Source: Bradyrhizobium sp. AZCC 1693
GTDB taxonomy: Bacteria; Pseudomonadota; Alphaproteobacteria; Rhizobiales; Xanthobacteraceae
NCBI RefSeq assembly: GCF_036924745.1
Contig: NZ_JAZHSD010000001.1
Location: 4,278,001 to 4,342,000 of the forward strand
Length of the DNA stretch: 64,000 nucleotides
Direction of reading: 5' to 3'
Program-made: the position numbers and the translations under genes
Notes under the pieces: model-generated
What the model was told of the DNA's origin: nothing
The model's database searches: none
Seen by the model: only the letters and a program-made list of their open reading frames with translations
Shown here: positions 55,609 through 61,927 of the stretch, piece after piece
How the letters are laid out: every line of letters begins with the position of its first letter
Position numbering within the stretch: the stretch's first letter is position 1

Positions 55609-56817
55609 TCAGACTCTTTCGATGATCGTGGCCGTCCCCATGCCGCCGCCGATGCACAAGGTCACCAGCGCGGTGGACTTGTTGGTGCGCTCGAGTTCAT
55701 CGAGCACGGTGCCGAGGATCATCGCCCCCGTCGCGCCGAGCGGATGGCCGAGCGCAATCGCGCCGCCATTGACGTTGATCTTCGAAGGATCGATGTCGAA
55801 GGCCTGCATGTAGCGCAGCACCACCGAAGCGAAGGCCTCGTTCAGTTCGAACAGATCGATGTCCGACTTCTTCATGCCGGAACGCTCGAACAGCTTTTCG
55901 GTGACGTCGACCGGACCGGTCAGCATCATCGCGGGCTCCGAGCCGATATTGGCAAAGGCGCGGATTTTTGCGCGTGGCTTCAGGCCGTACTTGGCGGCGG
56001 CCTCCTTGCTGCCGAGCAGCACCGCGCCCGCGCCGTCGACGATCCCCGAGGAATTGCCGGCGTGGTGCACATAGTTGATCTTCTCGACTTCGGGATGCGA
56101 CTGGATCGCCACCGCGTCGAAGCCGCCCATCTGGCCCATGACGACGAATGACGGCTGCAACTGGCCGAGCGACTGCATCGTCGTGGTCGGACGCATGTGC
56201 TCGTCCTTGGCCAGGATGGTGAGGCCGTTGATGTCCTTGACCGGCACCACCGACTTGTTGAAGCGGCCCTCGTCCCAGGCCTTGGCGGCGCGCTGCTGGC
56301 TTTGCACCGCATAGGCGTCGACGTCGTCGCGCGAAAAACCGTATTTGGTGGCGATCAGGTCGGCCGAGACGCCCTGCGGCATGAAATAGGACGGTACAGC
56401 CATAGAGGGATCCATCGGCCAGGCGCCGCCGGAAGCGCCGATGCCGACGCGGCTCATCGATTCGGCGCCGCCGCCGATCACGAGCTCATGCTGGCCGGCC
56501 ATGATCTGGGCGGCGGCGAAATTCACCGCATCGAGGCCGGAGGCGCAGAAGCGGCTGATCTGCACGCCGGGAACGGATTCGCCGAGGCCCGCCTTCAGCG
56601 CCGCAAAGCGCGCGATATCGCTTCCGGCCTCGCCGACCGGATCGACCACGCCAAGGATGACGTCGTCGACCACGTCCTCGGCCAGGTTGTTGCGTTCCTT
56701 CAGCGCCTGCAGCGGCACGGTGGCCAACGCCAGCGCGGTGACCTCGTGGAGTGCGCCATCGGACTTGCCGCGGCCGCGCGGGGTACGAACGTGATCGTAG
56801 ATATATGCCTCAGGCAT
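55609..56817 (-). CDS. Acetyl-CoA acyltransferase (thiolase)
   Basis: Thiolase of 402 residues. The acyl-accepting Cys is in ISRFCASGLDAVN, the His in NVNGGAIALGHPLGATGA and the second Cys in LVTLCIGGGMGTA. It likely releases acetyl-CoA as the beta subunit with the fadJ-like protein. It is the middle gene of the minus-strand beta-oxidation set, 64 bases after the acyl-CoA dehydrogenase. Confidence 0.96.
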   Translation of the reverse strand: MPEAYIYDHVRTPRGRGKSDGALHEVTALALATVPLQALKERNNLAEDVVDDVILGVVDPVGEAGSDIARFAALKAGLGESVPGVQISRFCASGLDAVNFAAAQIMAGQHELVIGGGAESMSRVGIGASGGAWPMDPSMAVPSYFMPQGVSADLIATKYGFSRDDVDAYAVQSQQRAAKAWDEGRFNKSVVPVKDINGLTILAKDEHMRPTTTMQSLGQLQPSFVVMGQMGGFDAVAIQSHPEVEKINYVHHAGNSSGIVDGAGAVLLGSKEAAAKYGLKPRAKIRAFANIGSEPAMMLTGPVDVTEKLFERSGMKKSDIDLFELNEAFASVVLRYMQAFDIDPSKINVNGGAIALGHPLGATGAMILGTVLDELERTNKSTALVTLCIGGGMGTATIIERV

Positions 56818-56881
56818 GACGCCCTCCTGGTATGAGGATCATAATATTATAGGCGAAAGGACAGGGAGGTGGCGGAAAATC

Positions 56882-58672
56882 TCAGAACGCTTCCGCCGCC
56901 AATTCCATGGTGGTGGCGCAGCCGGTCTGGATGCGCGCAAGATGGACGTGGGTTTCCGGCAACATCCGCTCCATGAAGAAGCGGCCGGTCACCAGCTTGG
57001 TGGAGAGATAGGGTGTGGCGCCACTGCTCGCAATCTTGTCCTGCGCTACCTTGGCCATCCGCGCCCACATATAGGCGAAGGTGACAAGGCCGAACAATTG
57101 CATGTAGTCGGTAGCGGCGGCACCCGCATTGTCGGGCTTGGTCAGCGCGTTCTGCATCAGCCAGCCGGTGGCCTGCTGCAGATGGCCGAGCGCCGCCGAC
57201 AGCGGGGTGACGAACGGCTTCATCGCCTCATCGCCGCCGTGCTCCTTGGCGAAAGCGCCGACCTCGGCGAAGAACGCCATCACGGCGCGGCCGCCGTCGC
57301 GCGGCAATTTGCGGCCGACCAGGTCGAGCGCCTGAATACCGTTGGCGCCCTCATAGAGCATGGCAATGCGCGCATCGCGCACGAACTGCTCCATGCCGTG
57401 CTCGGCGATATAGCCATGACCGCCATACATCTGCTGCGCCAGCACCGCGTTGGAGAATCCAACGTCGGTCATCACGCCCTTCATGACCGGCGTCATCAGG
57501 CCCATATGGTCGTCGGCCTCCTGACGATCCTTCGGGTCGGAGGATCGGTGGGCGACGTCGCTCTTCAACGCGGTCCACACCACCATGGCGCGGGCCGCCT
57601 CGTTGAAGGCGCGGATGGTGAGCAGCACGCGGCGCACGTCGGGATGCACGATGATCGGGTCGGCCGCCTTGTCCGGTTCCTTTGCGCCGGTCAGCGAGCG
57701 GCCCTGCAGGCGTTCGCGCGCATACTGGACGGCGTTCTGATAGGCGACCTCGGACTGCGCGAGGCCCTGCACGGCGACGCCGAGGCGGGCCTCATTCATC
57801 ATCACGAACATGCCCTGCATGCCCTTGTTCTCTTCGCCGATCAGCCAGCCGGTGGCGTTGTCGTAGTTCATCACGCAGGTGGAGTTGCCGTGGATGCCCA
57901 TCTTGTGCTCGATCGATCCGCAGGACACGCCGTTGCGCGCGCCCAGCGAGCCGTCGGCATTGACGAGGACCTTCGGCACGACGAACAGCGACACGCCCTT
58001 GATGCCTGATGGAGCGCCTTCGATGCGCGCCAGCACCAGATGGATGATGTTCTCGGCGATATCGTGCTCGCCGGCCGAGATGAAGATCTTGGTGCCTGAA
58101 ATCTTGTAGCTGCCGTCGGCCTGCTTCACCGCCTTGGTGCGTAACAGGCCGAGATCGGTGCCGCATTGCGGCTCGGTGAGGTTCATGGTGCCGGTCCACT
58201 CGCCCGCCACCATCTTCGGCACGAACATCTTCTTCTGCTCGGGCTTGCCATGCACCAGCAGCGCCGCGGTCGCGCCCATGGTCAGGCCGCCATACATCGA
58301 GAACGCCATGTTGGCCGCGCTCTGGAATTCGGTGACGACCTGGCTCAGCGTCACCGGCAGCCCCTGCCCGCCATATTCCGCCGGCGCCGACAGTCCGAGC
58401 CAGCCGCCCTCGGCGACCTGCTTGAAGGCTTCCTTAAAACCCTTCGGCGTGGTCACCGAACCGTCGTCATGCCGCTTGCAGCCTTCGAGGTCGCCTGTGC
58501 GGTTGAGGGGCTGCAAGACCTCTTCGGAGAGTTTTGCAGCCTCGCCCAAGATCGCTTCGCGCACATCGGCGGAAGCGTCGGTGAACCCGGGCAGATTGTC
58601 GTAGCGATCGATCTGGAACACGTCGTTGAGCAGGAAAGTGACGTCTTCCACAGGGGCTTTGTAGATCGGCAT
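56882..58672 (-). CDS. Acyl-CoA dehydrogenase, long (about 600-residue) type
   Basis: FAD enzyme of 596 residues for the first step of fatty-acid oxidation. MNLTEPQCGTDLGLLRTKA and KISGTKIFISAGEHD mark the central beta domain, YEGANGIQALDLVGRKL the catalytic Glu region, and a C-terminal helical extension follows. The start is MPIYKAPVEDVTFLLNDVF, usual for this type. It is the first gene of the fad set. Confidence 0.96.
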   Translation of the reverse strand: MPIYKAPVEDVTFLLNDVFQIDRYDNLPGFTDASADVREAILGEAAKLSEEVLQPLNRTGDLEGCKRHDDGSVTTPKGFKEAFKQVAEGGWLGLSAPAEYGGQGLPVTLSQVVTEFQSAANMAFSMYGGLTMGATAALLVHGKPEQKKMFVPKMVAGEWTGTMNLTEPQCGTDLGLLRTKAVKQADGSYKISGTKIFISAGEHDIAENIIHLVLARIEGAPSGIKGVSLFVVPKVLVNADGSLGARNGVSCGSIEHKMGIHGNSTCVMNYDNATGWLIGEENKGMQGMFVMMNEARLGVAVQGLAQSEVAYQNAVQYARERLQGRSLTGAKEPDKAADPIIVHPDVRRVLLTIRAFNEAARAMVVWTALKSDVAHRSSDPKDRQEADDHMGLMTPVMKGVMTDVGFSNAVLAQQMYGGHGYIAEHGMEQFVRDARIAMLYEGANGIQALDLVGRKLPRDGGRAVMAFFAEVGAFAKEHGGDEAMKPFVTPLSAALGHLQQATGWLMQNALTKPDNAGAAATDYMQLFGLVTFAYMWARMAKVAQDKIASSGATPYLSTKLVTGRFFMERMLPETHVHLARIQTGCATTMELAAEAF

Positions 58673-58841
58673 GATGTTCTCCCGGCAGGGGCAAAGAGTG
58701 GCGAAGGCGCTTGAAATGAATTCGTCGTGGCGATCCGGAAGCAGACCTTATCCGGTTCCGGAGATTCTAGGGAGTGAGCAGGCCGGCAATATCTCGCCAG
58801 CCATTGCGGCATAAACGGCGCCGGAGATGTCGCGGCCTTCC

Positions 58842-59231
58842 TCACCCTTTGGCGAGCTGCTCCCCCATCAAGCGGTGCAGCAGATTGATTCCCTTCAGCG
58901 GACGCACCATCACCTTGAAGTGCGTGATCTTACCGTCATCGCTGAAGGTGATGATGTCGACGCCGTTGATCCTGATGCCCTCGATCTCGTTTTCGAATTC
59001 AAGGACTGCGCCATCAGCGCGGCGCCATTCGCCGATGTATTTGAAGCCGGGGCCGCCAAGGACCTTCTCGGCGCTCGCCAGATATTTGAAGGTGATGTCG
59101 CGCCCGCGCTGCGGCGTGTGGACGACCGGGCTTTCGAACACCGCATCCGGGTGCAGCAGGTCCCACAACGCCGCCGTGTCATGGGACTTCATGTAACCGT
59201 ACCACTTGTCGAGGCCGCTGATGGTCATCAT
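58842..59231 (-). CDS. NTF2-fold (SnoaL-like) protein
   Basis: Protein of 129 residues with a cone-shaped fold typical of small isomerases and dehydratases. LDKWYGYMKSHDTAALWDLLHPDAVFESPVV (given in part) and ADGAVLEFENEIEGIRINGVDIITFSDDGKI outline the family pattern. The substrate is unknown. It diverges from a PadR regulator with twin operators between them, so it is probably its target. Confidence 0.85.
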   Translation of the reverse strand: MMTISGLDKWYGYMKSHDTAALWDLLHPDAVFESPVVHTPQRGRDITFKYLASAEKVLGGPGFKYIGEWRRADGAVLEFENEIEGIRINGVDIITFSDDGKITHFKVMVRPLKGINLLHRLMGEQLAKG

Positions 59232-59287
59232 GTCTCCTCTGGCGGGCGATGACCGGCTGGCGCCGGGGAATGGGATTCTCCGGAGCT

Positions 59288-59321
59288 TATGCGTGTTGAC
59301 GCATATGCAACTTTATGCATA
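59288..59321. promoter_or_regulatory. Two overlapping PadR-type palindromes
   Basis: TATGCGTGTTGACGCATA (59288-59305) and TATGCAACTTTATGCATA (59304-59321) share the form TATGC-N8-GCATA and overlap by two bases. They lie between the divergent NTF2-fold and PadR genes, which suggests that PadR represses both. Confidence 0.75.
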
Positions 59322-59357
59322 ATGTCAAATCAATCCTGAAAGCCGGAGGCCGGCGTC

Positions 59358-59954
59358 TTGGCGCTTGGTGACGCGATCCTTGCCTGCCTGACCGAACGTC
59401 CCATGACGGGCTATGAGCTCGCCAAGACGTTCGACAACTCCATTGGATTCTTCTGGAAGGCCGACCACCAGCAAATTTATCGCGAGCTCACCAAGCTTCG
59501 CGACCGCGGCCACATCCAGGGCCGCGAGGTGGTGCAGTCCGGCAAGCCGAACAAGCTGGTCTATACGCTCACGCCGGAAGGGCGGGCCGCGCTCAGGCAC
59601 TGGGCCGCCCGGCCAAGCGTTCCGGCCTCGATCAAGGACGACCTGCTGGTGCGGCTGTACGCCCTCGACAGCGTCGACGTCGAACCGTTGCGCACCGACC
59701 TGATGGCGCGGCTGGAACATCACCGCGACCGTTTCGCCCGCTACGAGCGCCTGCTCAACAAACGTTTCCCCCAGGGCATCGCGCCGCCGGCCGATGTCGG
59801 CAAACTGCTCGGACTTCGCATCGGCCTGAGCCACGAGCGGGCGGTGGCGGAATGGTGCGAAGAGGCGATCGAGGCGCTGTCGGCCCTGTCTCCCGGCGCG
59901 GAGCGGACCAACGTCGTGGCCCTCGAAGACGGCCAGCACGAAAATAACGGCTAG
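59358..59954 (+). CDS. PadR family transcriptional regulator
   Basis: Regulator of 198 residues. It has the winged helix MALGDAILACLTERPMTGYELAKTF (given in part) and WKADHQQIYRELTKLRDRG, then a C-terminal helical PadR domain with LLGLRIGLSHERAVAEW. The start is TTG at 59358 with GGAGG about eight bases before. Twin palindromes upstream fit autoregulation and control of the divergent gene. Confidence 0.93.
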   Translation: MALGDAILACLTERPMTGYELAKTFDNSIGFFWKADHQQIYRELTKLRDRGHIQGREVVQSGKPNKLVYTLTPEGRAALRHWAARPSVPASIKDDLLVRLYALDSVDVEPLRTDLMARLEHHRDRFARYERLLNKRFPQGIAPPADVGKLLGLRIGLSHERAVAEWCEEAIEALSALSPGAERTNVVALEDGQHENNG

Positions 59955-60041
59955 AGCCTTTTCGGTTCTGGCTGAATGAACCGGACTCAAGGAGACGCGT
60001 CCCAATTAGCGAAAATGACGATCGCGTTCGTTCAGACCGCC

Positions 60042-60518
60042 TTAGTTGGCTGCCTCTTTCACTTGCGGCGGACGCGACTGAATTCCAAGCCCACCCAGTC
60101 GGTATCGCTTGCCGGCCTTAACAGCAGATACAACAATCCTTCCCTCTTGCTTGATCTCAAGCGGGTTAAATTCGAAGCTCAATGCCGCGCCCATGAATGG
60201 GTCGTTAATGTCCGTGGGAGGTGGCGGCAGTTTTGCGGCGAGGTCTTCAAGCGAAACGTCTACCCGAGCGGTTGGCTTGTCTTCATCGTCGCCCGGCATG
60301 TGAACTTCAATAGCAAGAGGTTCACGTCCGTCTGTATAGCGCTGGCGGTACGCTACATTTATCGAGAACTTTCCTATTGCAGCCGGCAATACCCCGAACA
60401 CATGCAGGTCGTTGCCGACGATAACGCCGACATAAGTTTGTTTTCCGTTTATTTCCTGCCTTATGTCTTCGCAGAAAATGCAAAATCCATACGGACTCGT
60501 TGTCTTTTCGAAATTCAT
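60042..60518 (-). CDS. Conserved hypothetical protein downstream of the antitoxin-like gene
   Basis: Protein of about 158 residues (MNFEKTTSPYGFCIFCEDIRQE). It has a CxxC pair near the start (FCIFCED), a beta-rich body and a C-terminal positive tail. I do not assign a family. The start at 60518 overlaps the end of the XRE gene, so it is cotranscribed with the toxin-antitoxin pair. Base composition is lower in GC than the neighbours, suggesting transfer. Confidence 0.7.
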   Translation of the reverse strand: MNFEKTTSPYGFCIFCEDIRQEINGKQTYVGVIVGNDLHVFGVLPAAIGKFSINVAYRQRYTDGREPLAIEVHMPGDDEDKPTARVDVSLEDLAAKLPPPPTDINDPFMGAALSFEFNPLEIKQEGRIVVSAVKAGKRYRLGGLGIQSRPPQVKEAAN

Positions 60519-60519
60519 C

Positions 60520-61062
60520 TCAACCAACCGCGACCGTCGCGCTTAAGACATCGTTGAAACTGAGCTTCTGATCTACAGCGGCGGTAGAGACGTAATTCGT
60601 AAATGAGTGAATCTTCGCAGAGCTAGGCAGAGAATCGTCAGGCTTGGTTGATGCAAACTTGCTCAAGAAGTCGGCGTCAAAACTCTTTTTCTCAAAGTTT
60701 TCACGAGACTGATTTTTCATGCGCCGTAGCCAATCGCTCCATTCTGGGAATTGGACGAGCAGCGGCAAATCATAGGCCTCCGCAATTTCGAACAGGGTTT
60801 GGAGTGAGACCTTGCCATACTCAGGGTCTTCAAGTTTTGAAATCCAACTCTGCGGCTTATCGCAACGCTTGCCCAATTCGGCTTGTGACCATTCGCGCCC
60901 TTCCTGCTCGCGCAAAATACGAATGGCGAGAGCAATGTGAGTGCGGACCTGATCGGTCATATAGGCATGGCGAAACTCTCGATCAGAAAGCTGATCGATA
61001 AACTGACTAGTCCAAGATGAAGTCATGGGGACAACTTCGTTTGCCATCAGACTGAACCTCAC
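60520..61062 (-). CDS. XRE-family antitoxin-like DNA-binding protein
   Basis: Protein of about 180 residues, possibly shorter with starts at 61047 or 61026. The helix-turn-helix is WSQAELGKRCDKPQSWISKLED with YGKVSLQTLFEIAEAYDLPLLVQF. Its start overlaps the end of a Gp49/HigB-like toxin, the HigBA gene order, so an antitoxin and autorepressor role is likely. The C-terminal part is Ser/Lys-rich. The frame is intact, unlike the toxin. Confidence 0.85.
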   Translation of the reverse strand: MRFSLMANEVVPMTSSWTSQFIDQLSDREFRHAYMTDQVRTHIALAIRILREQEGREWSQAELGKRCDKPQSWISKLEDPEYGKVSLQTLFEIAEAYDLPLLVQFPEWSDWLRRMKNQSRENFEKKSFDADFLSKFASTKPDDSLPSSAKIHSFTNYVSTAAVDQKLSFNDVLSATVAVG

Positions 61063-61403
61063 TCTTTCGCGCTAACCCAACTGCACACGCACTAGCAGGC
61101 ACAAACTTACCGCCCTTTTCGATGGCGCAAAGAACCATCGTGAACGTAAAGTCGGTGCGAAATCCCAACGGTCTGTGTTGGACATTTCCTACCTCGAATC
61201 GAATTTCTCCCAATCCCCGCGCACTCATGGCGAAGCCAGCGAAAAGGCTTCGGCACCCAGAGCTCCGGATCGAGTTGCCGCAATGTTTGCAAGCGCGAGA
61301 TGAACTTGCCTTGGACCGCCTTTGGCTGGTCGTCGAACCAGGCGCGAATTTCATTCGTGCCAGCCCCATTCACATAACATCGAAAATACCAGACAACAGC
61401 CAT
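61007..61403 (-). pseudogene. Gp49/HigB-like (DUF891) toxin, frameshifted
   Basis: RelE-superfamily toxin. From ATG 61403 it reads MAVVWYFRCYVNGAGTNE to KPFRWLRHECAG, then the frame shifts at about 61214. The next frame continues LGEIRFEVGNVQHRPLGF and CAIEKGGKFVPASAC to a stop at 61007. The joined protein (about 130 residues) has the normal DUF891 order. One extra base explains the shift. If real, the toxin is inactive while its antitoxin is kept. Confidence 0.8.
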
Positions 61404-61490
61404 GATATACTATTTTTCGTATATTACGAGAAGTTTCGTCTTGCCAGAATATATGAAATTTGATATGGATAGAATCAACTTAATAAAAAC

Positions 61491-61514
61491 CCGTCTAATC
61501 AATGGATTAGACGG
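61491..61514. terminator. Hairpin, probable terminator
   Basis: CCGTCTAATC-AATG-GATTAGACGG is a perfect 10-bp stem in the 520-base gap between the toxin and the PodJ-like gene. TCTTTG follows on the plus side; on the minus side TTTTTATTAAG follows, a better T-run, so it may terminate a minus-strand transcript. Confidence 0.6.
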
Positions 61515-61525
61515 TCTTTGAGAGG

Positions 61526-61592
61526 GCGGGTAGCAGGTTGCCGGAGAGCCCTGATGAAGTTCGCCCGGTCGGTTCAATTCCGACTACCTCCA
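61526..61592 (+). other. tRNA-like remnant
   Basis: The 3' part has a full T arm (GTCGG-TTCAATT-CCGAC) and acceptor strand TACCTCC plus A, but CTG follows in place of CCA. GCGGGTA at 61526 pairs with six of seven acceptor bases. Only 66 bases are spanned and I cannot draw an anticodon arm. It may be a decayed tRNA or an att scar of the adjacent AT-rich island. Confidence 0.4.
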
Positions 61593-61786
61593 CTGAATAA
61601 TGGCATCGCTGCGGTTGCAGCCACAACGGCCCTCATCATACACCCCGAGGATGCGCCCGAAGCGAATGACCATCTGGATGACATACGCTTTGCAGAGCGT
61701 GTTTGCCAGTGTCGCGGAAGCCGCGAAAGGACCAGCACCGGCTGATATGCCCGCTTGGTAACTTTTGCGGCCGCCCGTCCCATTCC

Positions 61787-61801
61787 TTAACCCGTTCTTT
61801 A
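61787..61801 (+). promoter_or_regulatory. CtrA-like box upstream of the PodJ-like gene
   Basis: TTAA-CCCGTTC-TTTA, followed by CCGTAA, matches the box at 24266 in 17 of 21 bases. It is one base off the TTAA-N7-TTAA consensus. PodJ is cell-cycle regulated in Caulobacter, which makes this plausible; binding is inferred. Confidence 0.4.
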
Positions 61802-61927
61802 CCGTAACGCGAAAAAGTCAGTTCCGAGGCAGGCGAGCCGCGCAAAAATTCTATTGTCTCTTCAGTGGGACGCGCGGGGAGAGGCTGATGGCGCTGGTGG
61901 AGCGCCGGAGCGGAACCGGACGAGAGC

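Noticed and set aside
61518..61745. 75-codon frame over the tRNA-like remnant
   Set aside because: No family, Arg/Ala-rich, overlaps structured sequence.
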